Shown here piece by piece: positions 8,653 through 16,970 of a stretch of DNA of 64,000 nucleotides; the stretch's first letter is position 1; each line of letters begins with the position of its first letter. The notes beneath the pieces were generated by a model that worked only from the letters and a program-made list of their open reading frames with translations, made no database searches and was not told where the DNA came from. Both the position numbers and the translations under genes were made by a program. This stretch comes from JAUIAI01 sp963732405. GTDB lineage: Bacteria > Pseudomonadota > Gammaproteobacteria > Burkholderiales > Burkholderiaceae_E. The stretch spans positions 434,001 to 498,000 of the forward strand of contig CAVSZG010000001.1 in NCBI GenBank assembly GCA_963732405.1. Direction: 5' to 3'.

Positions 8653-9327
8653 GCTGCGCAGTACGTGCGGATGTCGACCGAGCATCAGCAGTACTCGACG
8701 GAGAACCAGGGCGACAAGATCATTGAGTACGCCGCCAGGCGCAACATCGAGATCGTCCGGACCTACGTCGACGAAGGCAAGAGCGGGCTGCGCATTGATG
8801 GTCGCCAGGCGCTGCAGCAATTGATCATGGACGTCGAAACGGGCAACGCGGACTTCGAGATCATCCTGGTCTATGAGGTAAGCCGCTGGGGTCGGTTTCA
8901 GGACGCTGACGAAGGCGCCTATTACGAGTACATCTGCCGCCGCGCCGGAATCCAGGTCGCCTACTGCGCCGAACAATTCGAGAACGACGACTCGCCCGTG
9001 TCCACCATCGTCAAGGGCGTCAAGCGTGCGATGGCTGGCGAATACAGCTGGGCGTTGTCGGCCAAGGTATTCGCCGGGCAATACCGCCTGATCGAGTTGG
9101 GCTTTCGGCAAGGCGGGCCAGCCGGATACGGCCTGCGGCGCGTCCTGAGTGACCAATCCGGCTCGGTCAAGAGCGAGCTGGCGCGTGGCGAACACAAGAG
9201 CCTGCAGACCGACCGCGTCATCCTGCAGCCTGGACCGGATGCTGAGGTCGCCGTCGTCATTCAGGTCTACCGCTGGTTCGTCGATGACAACTTGCCTGAA
9301 TCGGAGATTGCGGAGCGTCGCGGATAG
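8653..9327 (+). pseudogene. serine recombinase, N-terminal part only
   Basis: The frame reads AAQYVRMSTEHQQYSTENQG, the catalytic-serine segment of resolvase/invertase enzymes (Ser in VRMST). It continues through the rest of the catalytic domain (DEGKSGLRIDGRQALQQLI, VYEVSRWGRFQDADEGAYYE) into the start of the recombinase domain (GPAGYGLRR) and stops at 9327 after PESEIAERRG. Full-length members exceed 500 residues, so more than half is gone. No start codon precedes the conserved AAQY segment; the GTG at 8665 would cut off the first strand. At 9328-9330 the sequence switches to an MFS transporter fragment. Probably inactive. Confidence 0.75.
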
Positions 9328-9329
9328 TC

Positions 9330-9632
9330 GCGACCGGGGTGTCGCACCCGGCGGCACTTTTCGGGCTCACGATCTTCGTGGGCCTGGGCAACGGCTTGAT
9401 CGTCGCGAACGCCAACGCGGGTGCGATCTCGGTACGGCCGGACCTGGCAAGCACTGCGGCAGGACTCGGTGGCGCGCTGACCGTCGCGCTTGGTGCGCTG
9501 CTCCGCTGGCTGACGGCGTATGTGATCGAGCGTCATGCGGAGCCCGCGACGCTTGTGATGTTGATGCTGGGCTGTGTGCTGCTGTCGCTCGTGGTGGCGC
9601 TTGTGGCCATCCGCATGGATCGCAACGCCTGA
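9330..9632 (+). pseudogene. C-terminal remnant of an MFS (Bcr/CflA-like) transporter
   Basis: About 100 codons encode the last transmembrane helices of a major facilitator: ALFGLTIFVGLGNGLIVANA, then GLGGALTVALGALLRWLTAY and LVMLMLGCVLLSLVVALVAI. The GLGNGL and AGLGGAL patterns are typical of drug-efflux MFS proteins. The 5' nine-tenths is missing and is replaced by the recombinase fragment. It has no start codon of its own that would give a working protein. Confidence 0.7.
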
Positions 9633-9740
9633 GGCGAAGCGTTGCTTGGGATTCGGCGCTAGATTCGTGTCCTGAGCGTCGTCACTGTCCGGATGTGCGT
9701 CGTAGCGCGGAAGTGCGCCGTCAACGACGAAAGGCGGGCA

Positions 9741-10139
9741 TCAAGGTCCGGATTGGCGAGCTTCGGTTTCCCAGTGAAAGACCTTCGAGATGATCTGCCA
9801 GCGATCCTCCACGTGTATCAGGGTCAGGAGGTCAATGAAGTGCCTGGGTTCGATCGAGCACCGCAGTCTGGCGATCGCGGTGACGGGCCCGGCGAATTCG
9901 ATCGACTCGATGCGATCCGTGCGTGCTTCTCCTCGCGACGCTGGTGACGGCCGCGCATCGACGATCGGGAAGTACTCTTCCATGCGCAGGATCAGTGGTT
10001 TGCCGTCGGTCGCGGTCGCGTAGATCGCACTTGGGTGAAAGACGCGGCGCAGGCGTCGGGTGTCGCTTTGGTAGAGGCCGTCGAGGTAGTCTTGAAGCAC
10101 GGTGACGACATCGACATATGGTATTGCGTGCGTGTTCAT
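9741..10139 (-). CDS. NTF2-like / putative lumazine-binding family protein
   Basis: The product is 132 residues with the layout of the SnoaL/NTF2-like cone fold: VVTVLQDYLDGLYQSDTRRL, RRVFHPSAIY, then a beta-rich part ending HFIDLLTLIHVEDRWQIISK. The HVEDRWQII-K-VFHW ending matches the 'putative lumazine-binding' subgroup. The start overlaps the stop of the LysR gene by 4 bp (10136-10139), so the two are co-transcribed and probably translationally coupled. Substrate and role are unknown; such proteins are small-molecule binders or isomerase-like enzymes. Confidence 0.7.
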   Translation of the reverse strand: MNTHAIPYVDVVTVLQDYLDGLYQSDTRRLRRVFHPSAIYATATDGKPLILRMEEYFPIVDARPSPASRGEARTDRIESIEFAGPVTAIARLRCSIEPRHFIDLLTLIHVEDRWQIISKVFHWETEARQSGP

Positions 10140-11065
10140 CGTGGACCCTTCAATTTGCGTGCCCTGCGGCGGGGCGCAGCCGGCGCCTCGAAGCGCCGCA
10201 GCGCCTCGAACCTGGCACGTATCGCGGCGATCACTGGTTGCAATTTTGCCAGCTGACGGTGCCGCGTGTGCGCGACCAGAAAGAGTTCGGCCGGTGGCCC
10301 AAGATCGAAGGCCACCGGCAGTTCGACGAGATCCTTCGCAGCGCCTGCCATATCTTGTGGCAGGACCAGTGCACCGACGCCGGCACGGCAGGCCGCGATC
10401 AACACCAGGTAGTCATCTGAGCTGAGCACCGGCGAAAACCCGGGGATGCCCGCACGCAATGTGCGATTCAAACTGAGTTCGTCGTATGGAGGCGCCCAGG
10501 CGATCCAGTCGATCTGCCCGGGTCGCGGCCGGGCGGGCAGTCGGGATGCGTAGGCCGGCGCCGCGTAGACCCGCATCGCGCTGGCGATTTCATCGAGAAC
10601 TTCCAGGCCGGCATCGGTCGGGCGTTGCGTTCTTAGTGAGAGGTCCGCTTCGCCACGATTCAGATTGAGCACTTCGACTCCCGAGCGAATCTGTATTTTC
10701 AGCGCCGGGTGACTGACCCTGAGCCCGACGACCAGCGGCAAAAGCATCTCGGTCGCGATGCCCGGTGGCGCCGCGACCCGCACCGTGCCTTCGGCCCGCC
10801 GATACCCCTGGTCGGTCAGATTTGCCTGCGCTTCGGCGGCCCACTCGGCCATTCGCATTGCAGCGGGCAAGAGCCGCTGACCCGCGATGGTCAGCGGACT
10901 GCCCTTTGTGTGGCGGGCGAACAAGGGCTCTCCCACCTTGAGCTCAAGCTCGTGGATCCGCCGACTCAAGGTTGGCTGTCCCAGACGAAGGACGCGGGCT
11001 GCGCCGCTCAGGCTGCCTGCTTCGGCGACCGCAAGAAAAAGATGAATGTCGTCCCAGCGAAGCAT
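10136..11065 (-). CDS. LysR-family transcriptional regulator
   Basis: The product is 309 residues. Residues 1-60 are a LysR helix-turn-helix (DDIHLFLAVAEAGSLSGAAR, LGQPTLSRRIHELE), followed by an effector-binding domain (EMLLPLVVGLRVSHPALKIQ, PVLSSDDYLVLIAACRAGVG). The C-terminus is an arginine-rich tail. It is divergent from the lipoprotein metallo-hydrolase gene at 11236, with 170 bp between, and overlaps the NTF2-like gene downstream. LysR proteins usually activate a divergent neighbour, so the hydrolase is the best candidate target. The effector is not predictable. Confidence 0.9.
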   Translation of the reverse strand: MLRWDDIHLFLAVAEAGSLSGAARVLRLGQPTLSRRIHELELKVGEPLFARHTKGSPLTIAGQRLLPAAMRMAEWAAEAQANLTDQGYRRAEGTVRVAAPPGIATEMLLPLVVGLRVSHPALKIQIRSGVEVLNLNRGEADLSLRTQRPTDAGLEVLDEIASAMRVYAAPAYASRLPARPRPGQIDWIAWAPPYDELSLNRTLRAGIPGFSPVLSSDDYLVLIAACRAGVGALVLPQDMAGAAKDLVELPVAFDLGPPAELFLVAHTRHRQLAKLQPVIAAIRARFEALRRFEAPAAPRRRARKLKGPR

Positions 11066-11235
11066 TGACTCGGCCTTGAATCTTGTCAGGCGCGGCTACG
11101 AACAACGACGCCGGATCAGAGCCTGGTAAGCGCGATGACATCCAGAATCGGATGGAGATATCAAATTTTAGTCGATTGCGATTCAAAAATGTTGGTGCGA
11201 ATATCGACGCCTTCCATTGATCCTCGTTGACAAAC

Positions 11236-12210
11236 ATGCACTCGAGACCTTTTCGCCGGATCGCCCATGTCGTGCAAGTGGTGCCGCTGGCATTCTTCCT
11301 CCTGCAAGGCTGCGTCACCACGTCGCATCCCGAACGATCGGCCGATCTCGGTCGTCCGATCGCCATGAAGGCGATGGAGCAGCGGTTGATCGATCCAGAC
11401 TCGGCGCGCGGCCCGATCGAACTACGGCCCATCATCAGCGCCGACTGGTCGATCCGCCTTTCGCAGATCCTGAACCTCGATCACACCCTCGCTCGCGCCG
11501 GGAATCTAGGCGAACGCGATGAACCGATCCAGGTCTACTTCCACGTCCTGCGTCATCCGACCCGCGGGCTGTTCCTGATCGACACCGGATTCTCGGCGCA
11601 GATGGCCCGGGATCCGGGCAGTCTCGGCGTCGACGCAATCCTCAGGCGTGCGATGGCGTTCGAAAGGCTTCGCTTTCATCGGGGTCCGGCCGACGTGCTG
11701 GCCGCAGGCAACCAGCCGCTGCGGGGCGTGTTCCTCACGCACCTGCATCCCGATCACATCGGCGGGCTGGCCGAAGTGCCACTCGATGTGCCGATCTATG
11801 CGGGGCCGGGAGAGACGACCGAAGCGCACTGGACGCACTTCTTCACGGCAGGATCGGCTGATCTCGCGTTTCGCGGTCGGCCGGCGTTGCAGACGTGGGC
11901 CTTCACGCCTGCTGAAGCGGCCGCGGGGGCCAACGACATGCAAGTGATCGACGTCTTCGACGACGGCAGTGTGTTCGCACTCGCCGTGCCTGGCCACACC
12001 GGCGGCAGTACGGCTTATCTCGTGCGCAGCACGAGCGGGCCGGTTCTGCTGACCGGAGACGCGAGCCACACCCGCTGGGGCTGGGACAATGGGGTCGAGC
12101 CGGGAGCCGCATCCGTCGACCGAACCCGCAGCAGGCTCAGCCTGAATCAGCTCAGATCACTGGCGGCTCGGCATCCGGATGTCGAGGTCAGAGTCGGCCA
12201 CCAGCCCTGA
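11236..12210 (+). CDS. MBL-fold metallo-hydrolase, predicted lipoprotein
   Basis: The product is 324 residues from ATG 11236; a TTG three codons earlier is possible. The first 26 residues form a lipoprotein signal (VVQVVPLAFFLLQGC, lipobox LQGC). The metal-binding motif THLHPDHIGG gives His169, His171, Asp173 and His174, and further ligands are likely in VPGHTGGS and LLTGDASH. The spacing resembles the lactonase/quorum-quenching and related hydrolase group, but the substrate is not established. The protein should be anchored in the cell envelope. The divergent LysR gene is its probable regulator. Confidence 0.85.
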   Translation: MHSRPFRRIAHVVQVVPLAFFLLQGCVTTSHPERSADLGRPIAMKAMEQRLIDPDSARGPIELRPIISADWSIRLSQILNLDHTLARAGNLGERDEPIQVYFHVLRHPTRGLFLIDTGFSAQMARDPGSLGVDAILRRAMAFERLRFHRGPADVLAAGNQPLRGVFLTHLHPDHIGGLAEVPLDVPIYAGPGETTEAHWTHFFTAGSADLAFRGRPALQTWAFTPAEAAAGANDMQVIDVFDDGSVFALAVPGHTGGSTAYLVRSTSGPVLLTGDASHTRWGWDNGVEPGAASVDRTRSRLSLNQLRSLAARHPDVEVRVGHQP

Positions 12211-12290
12211 ATCGATCGCCTGCGCTCGTTTCACATCCTGCCTTCAAGCATCGAATTCAAGTCCACGGGATCAATCGACAGGTGTTCATC

Positions 12291-12483
12291 ATGATCGTCT
12301 ACACCACCACCGGCACCAACGACCTGCGCCGCGCGGCCGCCTTCTACGACGCGCTCTTCGCTCCCCTCGGCTACAAGCGCCTGATCGAATCAGACAGCAA
12401 GTTCGCCTGGGGTACGGATACCTCGCGGCCGATGTTCTTTGCCAGCAAGCCTTTCGACGAAAGGCCCGCGAGCGCCGGAGTGG
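12291..12483 (+). pseudogene. VOC/glyoxalase-family gene truncated by IS91 end
   Basis: From ATG 12291 the frame reads MIVYTTTGTNDLRRAAAFYD then ALFAPLGYKRLIESDSKFAW, the first beta-alpha-beta unit of a VOC protein. After FDERPASAGV the reading enters the terminal sequence of the IS91 copy at 12484, and the natural remainder is absent. About half of a ~125-residue VOC protein survives. The insertion point gives a clean example of what lies next to this element's end. Confidence 0.75.
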
Positions 12484-12790
12484 ATAGGAATTTCAAAAGC
12501 CCTGAGCCAGGTATTGGATGGCATCGGGGATGGCATCTGCCGTGACGTTGCGACGCTGTAGACGCCGAAAATGACGTCATTGCGTAGGCATTGGCAACGC
12601 AAGACGAGCCATTTGCCGGGCTGACCGACCTGGCCAGGGGCTTGAGCCTGCCAGCGCGCAACACGACCCGCGGCGGTGGTTGCAGATCCAGCCTCAGATG
12701 CCTGAGAATCTTCTCGATCACCGCCCGCTCAACCATGGGCGCCACGACCTTCAGTTGCCCCGTGCAACCGTTCGGGCACCACCCCGTCTG
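12484..12790 (-). mobile_element. second IS91-type end fragment, with 150-bp internal deletion
   Basis: This starts with the same ATAGGAATTTCAAAAGCCCT as the copy at 3623 and is nearly identical to it for about 180 bases. At the octamer CCCGCGGC (12667-12674) it jumps to sequence that in the first copy lies 150 bases further on, where the same octamer recurs (3806-3813 and 3956-3963). That is a deletion between short direct repeats. It removes the stop region of the transposase, leaving only a scrap of coding sequence (TGQLKVVAPMVERAVIEKIL on minus). Similarity ends near 12790. Confidence 0.75.
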
Positions 12791-13036
12791 TTCTTGCACA
12801 GTGGGCGTTGCGCCTGTCGAAAGAAGTGGCTGGTGTCGACGCCGTCCATTTCATCCAGATCGGCGATGTCGGCCTGGCGTCACCAGCGCTGAACGTGCGC
12901 CTGGCTCTCGGCGGGGGCGGGGTGCTCGAGATCCGTCGGGGATAGCGGGCGATGTGGCCGCGGGGAACTCGCGTGGTCGTGTGCGTGCAGCCCACCGCAC
13001 AGGCCGCCCATGCGTCAGCACATCGGTAGCGAGCCG
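12791..13036 (+). mobile_element. possible IS66-type accessory gene scraps
   Basis: One frame reads ALRLSKEVAGVDAVHFIQIG and NVRLALGGGGVLEIRRG then stops, similar in feel to the C-terminus of IS66 TnpA. A second frame starts MWPRGTRVVVCVQPT, which resembles the first residues of IS66 TnpB, before diverging and ending at the TAG near 13028. Both matches are short and from memory, so this is a weak call. No other gene is visible between the IS91 fragment and 13043. Confidence 0.3.
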
Positions 13037-13042
13037 TCCTGT

Positions 13043-13609
13043 CTACCCATCGCCCGGATGCGACTGCGCATCGCGCTCGACCCAGTACGCCAGCGACGCA
13101 CGGATCTGCTCAATCGGCACGCTCACTTCCGAATTGCGGCGCATATAAACCGTCAACATCCTGCTCAGAAAATCCTGGAACGTCGCAGCATCGTAGTAAC
13201 GCACCGGGTGGCTCGGGTCGCCGAATTCCTCCGGGTCAATCAGCGATGCGCAGAATCGCGCCCACTTGGGCCAATCTGGGTCAGGGCCAGCGTCTGGGCT
13301 ATACGGTCGGAAGGTGTGGCGCTTGGATTGACGCAGTTTCCAATAATATTCGTACTGCTCGAATAGCTCACCCTTGCGAAGCTGGCGAGACAAATACCAG
13401 CCGGGCTCGCCGGTAATTCCCGCATGAGGAACCTTGGGGTCAAGGAAATCGCGCAACTCGTTGAAGCGCCTGTCGGCAAGTACCACAGAGAAAGATATCT
13501 CCAGCGCGAAGTGCTCATATCCGTATGGATCTTCTCCACATGGGATGATCGGGTCCAAAGCCTCCTCCCAAATAGAGACCGGACGCTTGGACTGTCCTGG
13601 ATCGATCAT
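13043..13609 (-). CDS. hypothetical protein beside AbiE locus
   Basis: The product is 188 residues, starting MIDPGQSKRPVSIWEEALDP at an ATG with a GGGAG-type site upstream. It is acidic and rich in aromatic residues (EQYEYYWKLRQSKRH, SHPVRYYDAATFQDFLSRML). It has no signal peptide or membrane segment, and I do not recognise a family. It lies 173 bp downstream of the AbiEii toxin on the same strand and has a lower GC content than the flanking operons, as do the AbiE genes. It could be a passenger or accessory gene of the same mobile segment; nothing in the sequence gives its job. Confidence 0.6.
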   Translation of the reverse strand: MIDPGQSKRPVSIWEEALDPIIPCGEDPYGYEHFALEISFSVVLADRRFNELRDFLDPKVPHAGITGEPGWYLSRQLRKGELFEQYEYYWKLRQSKRHTFRPYSPDAGPDPDWPKWARFCASLIDPEEFGDPSHPVRYYDAATFQDFLSRMLTVYMRRNSEVSVPIEQIRASLAYWVERDAQSHPGDG

Positions 13610-13782
13610 CTCTCGCTCCCGTTTGCATTCGAGGAATCGGATGAATGTTGCCGACGATCATTCGACCCGTGCCCGGTTCTATATCACGCCCTCCACGTCG
13701 ATTCGGTCGTACTGAGTATGCGTACCGCCAGACTTCACCCAGACTATTCACGTCTGGTACTGGGTTCCATCGCGACATCGAC

Positions 13783-14631
13783 TCAGCCTGGCAATCTCAT
13801 CAACAGTTCGTCCCGTACGACCCTGCCCGCGACTTGAGGGTCGTACTGCAGTCCGGTGCGCAGCAGTGGCTCCATGTCCGAGCAGAATCCCCTGTCTGCC
13901 GATCGCAAGTCGAGTTGCTCCAGGAACGCGCCGCGCTGTACCGCGGTGTCTTCCCGCTCCATGTAGTGCTGAAAGGCTTCGACGATGCCGTCCGGCTTGA
14001 CTTGCATTGCGCTCGGCATGGTCAGCGCCCAGTACAAGTCGAAGAGGTCTCTCCCCCGGCGGCGCTGGAACAGCGCACGCATCTTTGTTCCCAGCATCTC
14101 GTGAATGTCGAAGGAACGAACCCGCGTTGCCAGAGCCCCCTCTCGGAACGGCACCGTGAACGGCAGTTCGACAACGGGTTTGTGGGGCTGACGCTCCGTT
14201 ACGTTGGCCTCCACAACGATGCTCAGCGTGCGCTCGGGGGCTATCACGGAGGGCACCTCGTAAATGACGCGCAGCACCCGCGACGGCCTGGCAAGATTCC
14301 GCACCGTCAGCTTCAGCTCGTCCCAGCCCCATCGTTTGTGCTTGCCGAGGTCATCGAGGAGCACTCGCTTAATCGCCGCGCGCAGGTGCTCTTCGGGTCG
14401 GTCACCGACGGCTACCAGGTCGATATCTTCCGAGTATCGGCTGGCGGGTGGCAAATGCACCTTGTGAAGTACGGTGCCACCACGCATCGCAATCTGCTCC
14501 CGCAGAAACGGGTCGTTGAACAAGGCAACCATGGCGCGGCATAACAGCAGGTCCTGTTCGACCTGATACGGCACGGACCAGGGAACTTCGGCTTGGTGCC
14601 CGAGAACGTCTTGTCGGGTCAACGGAATCAT
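13783..14631 (-). CDS. AbiEii nucleotidyltransferase toxin (type IV TA)
   Basis: The product is 282 residues. The nucleotidyltransferase core is MRGGTVLHKVHLPPASRYSE followed by DIDLV: GGT at 51-53 and the metal-binding pair Asp69/Asp71. A second motif, KMRALFQRRRGRDLFDLYWA, supplies the basic residues and the R-DLFDL element typical of AbiEii/MenA-type toxins. The gene overlaps its antitoxin by 4 bp at 14628-14631. Members of this family block growth by transferring nucleotides, in some cases to tRNA 3' ends, and can abort phage infection. All key motifs are present, so this copy should be active. Confidence 0.85.
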   Translation of the reverse strand: MIPLTRQDVLGHQAEVPWSVPYQVEQDLLLCRAMVALFNDPFLREQIAMRGGTVLHKVHLPPASRYSEDIDLVAVGDRPEEHLRAAIKRVLLDDLGKHKRWGWDELKLTVRNLARPSRVLRVIYEVPSVIAPERTLSIVVEANVTERQPHKPVVELPFTVPFREGALATRVRSFDIHEMLGTKMRALFQRRRGRDLFDLYWALTMPSAMQVKPDGIVEAFQHYMEREDTAVQRGAFLEQLDLRSADRGFCSDMEPLLRTGLQYDPQVAGRVVRDELLMRLPG

Positions 14632-15467
14632 GTGACGGCAGGCGCCGTGGAATTGAGCACGACAGACCAGTGCGGGTCCGTGGGGACGGAGCGTGTGGTG
14701 CGCACGTCGGTGCCGATGTCGAGCGGTACGGACCGGAGCACGTGAGGTAGACGCGCATGCACGGCGTCCGCCAGCCGCACATAGCCCGAGGCCTGCAGCA
14801 CGAACCCCAATCGCTGAAGGGTAGGCGTCTCCACGCCATGCGCCAACAGCGGCACGAAGTCCGATCGCTTCAGATGTCGCAAGAGCGGCTGCAATGTTTC
14901 AACGGCGCGCTCGATACCGCCTATGCGGGGCGCGTATTGCACTAGGTCCAGGACGGTCGCTGCCCGGGTGCTGACGGCAAGAGGCGCGAAGGCGTTGGCA
15001 GCCGGTTGGGTTGGCGTCGTGCGGACACCACTTTTCACGAAGAACTGAATTCGAACGCGCCCGAGCACGATGTCTCGCCGGGGTTTGTCGGTCATGACCT
15101 GGGTCACCTGCAGTGCCTGCATGGTCGAGCCATATTCGGCGGCCGCCGACTGCAGTGCAAGGTAGTAGGGGCGCCCAAGCCAGGCGAAGTAGGCATCGAG
15201 CCACCATGCCGGGGGCGGCGCACCCAGTGGCTGATGCACCGGATCGACGATAAGAAAGAACTCCTGGCGCGGTGTGACCCGGGTGACCTGCGACGACAAT
15301 CTGGTGAGTTGTCTGCGCGCAGCGACGTCCGACAGGCCGGTCGCGGCAATAAGTTCTTCAACGCCGAAACCTATGCGCCCGCGTTGACGCATAGCGCTCA
15401 CGAATCGGCTCGCAGCGCCAGACCTGTACCCCGACGATTGCCGGACCGCTGGTGGCTCACATTGCAT
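14628..15467 (-). CDS. AbiEi antitoxin (type IV TA)
   Basis: The product is up to 279 residues. The N-terminal winged helix is FVSAMRQRGRIGFGVEELIA then LSDVAARRQLTRLSSQVTRV, and the C-terminal domain continues PYYLALQSAAAEYGSTMQAL into TRAATVLDLVQYAPRIGG. It pairs with the toxin at 13783-14631. The start is uncertain: ATG 15467 lies only six bases after a good -10 hexamer (TACAAT, minus strand), so translation from there would be nearly leaderless, and an internal ATG at 15392 would leave a normal leader. The protein should repress its own operon. Confidence 0.8.
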   Translation of the reverse strand: MQCEPPAVRQSSGYRSGAASRFVSAMRQRGRIGFGVEELIAATGLSDVAARRQLTRLSSQVTRVTPRQEFFLIVDPVHQPLGAPPPAWWLDAYFAWLGRPYYLALQSAAAEYGSTMQALQVTQVMTDKPRRDIVLGRVRIQFFVKSGVRTTPTQPAANAFAPLAVSTRAATVLDLVQYAPRIGGIERAVETLQPLLRHLKRSDFVPLLAHGVETPTLQRLGFVLQASGYVRLADAVHARLPHVLRSVPLDIGTDVRTTRSVPTDPHWSVVLNSTAPAVT

Positions 15468-15682
15468 TTGCAGATTGTACCGATAAATGGTTCAAAGCGG
15501 AAATCAGATAATCGTGCAACTTCCGTATCAGGGGCAGCCCATAACACGCGCAGCTGACCGCCCCTGTACATCGCCAAACGGCCATTCAGGTTGTGGCACC
15601 ACTTGTCCGCCAGGGATTCAGGACCGACATGTCTGGGTGCGCGCGGCGATGGGCGTGACCTGCAGGCGGCCGGCCACCGGAA

Positions 15683-16150
15683 TGGGCCGCAGCCTTTGAC
15701 TTGTGGTAGCAGCGTGTCGAGTTCATCCGCCAGCATCGAATGACACCTGAAGAACTCAAGAGGGAACGCCGCGACGATCTGGGCGATCCGCATATGCGTG
15801 CCGAACGACGCCGCATTGCACAGCAGGATGGCGGCGAGAGCCTGCTGTAGAGAACCGAAAACGCGAGTCTGGTCATTGTTGACCCAGTCCGGGAGGCGGC
15901 AATTGCTGTGCGGGTTGACCCAGGGGAAGATGGTGCCGTATGGGTCTTGAACAAGGGGCTGGGGCTCGTGGCACAAGCGGTCGTTGCCATGGCGAATGAA
16001 TCGCGCATTCAGGTTGCCAACGATTCGGCACTGGCGGACAGACTGATCCGAGGCGTTTCGATCGACTCGGATGTCGATGCCGAGAGTGCCGATGCGATCC
16101 GGGAATTGATCCGGCAGGACAGCGCATCGATAGGTGGCTATAGTGGATAA
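15683..16150 (+). pseudogene. SctU/FlhB-type export-apparatus switch protein, C-terminal remnant with two stops
   Basis: One plus-strand frame reads AAAFDLW, TAG (15707), QRVEFIRQHRMTPEELKRER then RDDLGDPHMRAERRRIAQ, TAG (15848), ASLVIVDPVREAAIAVRVDP then VLNKGLGLVAQAVVAMANES and ends at 16150. The order is that of SctU/FlhB: last membrane helix, linker helix with GDPH, then the cytoplasmic domain with VAKG-like and ALADRL-like segments. The autocleavage motif NPTH is replaced by DPVR. The N-terminal membrane domain is absent and two in-frame stops interrupt the rest. No other type III secretion gene was recognised nearby. The long minus-strand open frame over this stretch is probably a shadow. 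Confidence 0.55.
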
Positions 16151-16640
16151 AGCGTGGCGGGTACATTCCCGGTCGACAATCGACCTTACCCGGTTTCGGC
16201 AAACCATCATCGGCGTTTGTCATGAATAGCCCGCCGTGTGCCAGTCGGTTCCGGGTCGGCGTCGTGGAGTCCGGCGAGCGCGACGCGCTGGTTACATTGC
16301 GTGTCGTAAAAGCGCCGAGGCGTTCCTCGAATACTCGTTGGCAGGTGTTCCGGATCGATTTCCTGCGCTGGTTCCCAGCCGGTCGGCCACATTGCCAGCG
16401 GTTCAGCGCCTTGGATTGCACGCCATGATGCGAGCAGCCTATCTTCGTGCCCTGCCAGGGATCAACATCGGGACTCGGAGTCGAAGTCGCGAACCAGACC
16501 TCTGATCCTGAGTCTGCCCGACCACGCCTTCGATCGGGCGCGCCAGCATTGTGAGGGTCAGGTTGACCGTCAGATGCTCGACGTTCGATTCGACCACGCG
16601 GCTATCGACGCGGCGTTGCGTGAGGGTTGGGCTTAGCATT
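16151..16640. other. interval with no recognisable gene
   Basis: About 490 bases between the SctU-like remnant and the dehydratase scrap. Short open frames exist on both strands (for example a plus frame ending in RPLILSLPDHAFDRARQH and DHAAIDAALREGWA at 16637), but none matches a family I know or has a good start. It is likely degraded coding sequence of the island. Confidence 0.5.
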
Positions 16641-16733
16641 TCCCCCGGCAGGCGCGGCAGCCCCGAGGTGACGATGCGCAACGGCTCGCCACCGGTGTGT
16701 GTCCACCGTGATGTTGGTGCGGGTGATCTGCAT
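16641..16733 (-). pseudogene. 5' remnant of trans-3-hydroxy-L-proline dehydratase gene
   Basis: From ATG 16733 the minus strand reads MQITRTNITVDTH, as in the intact gene at 3287. A loss of two bases in a GTGTGTGT run then shifts the frame; the continuation RIVTSGLPRLPGEML is found in the next frame. Homology stops near 16641. The fragment lies 10 bp after the amidase stop, the same spacing as in the other copy, so an amidase-dehydratase pair was the ancestral arrangement. Confidence 0.8.
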
Positions 16734-16970
16734 GCAGGCGCTCTCAGCGAATCGTCCGATCGTCCGGTCTGGCACTATGCCAGGCGGTGACCGCCTGAAA
16801 CGCACGTCCGGCGCGAATCAGCCGATCTTCCGAAAAATATCGGCCGGTCAATTGCAGCGCCACGGGCGTCTTGCGGGGCGACCAGCCTGCCGGCAGGGTA
16901 ATCGAGGGATGGCCGGACATGTCCAGTGGCGCCGTGAACCGGATCAATGCCGACAAGGCCGCCGGGTCCT
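16641..16970. repeat. right copy of about 330-bp diverged direct repeat
   Basis: This is the partner of 3191-3530, in the same orientation. It covers the first ~31 codons of a dehydratase gene, the 10-bp spacer and the last ~75 codons of the amidase. Here the amidase is intact to the right and the dehydratase is broken to the left, the mirror image of the other copy. The distance between the copies is about 13.45 kb. Confidence 0.8.

Noticed and set aside
15398..16210. 270-codon minus-strand open frame in the island
   Set aside because: It has no family match and no consistent composition, and the plus strand of the same stretch carries the SctU/FlhB-like remnant.
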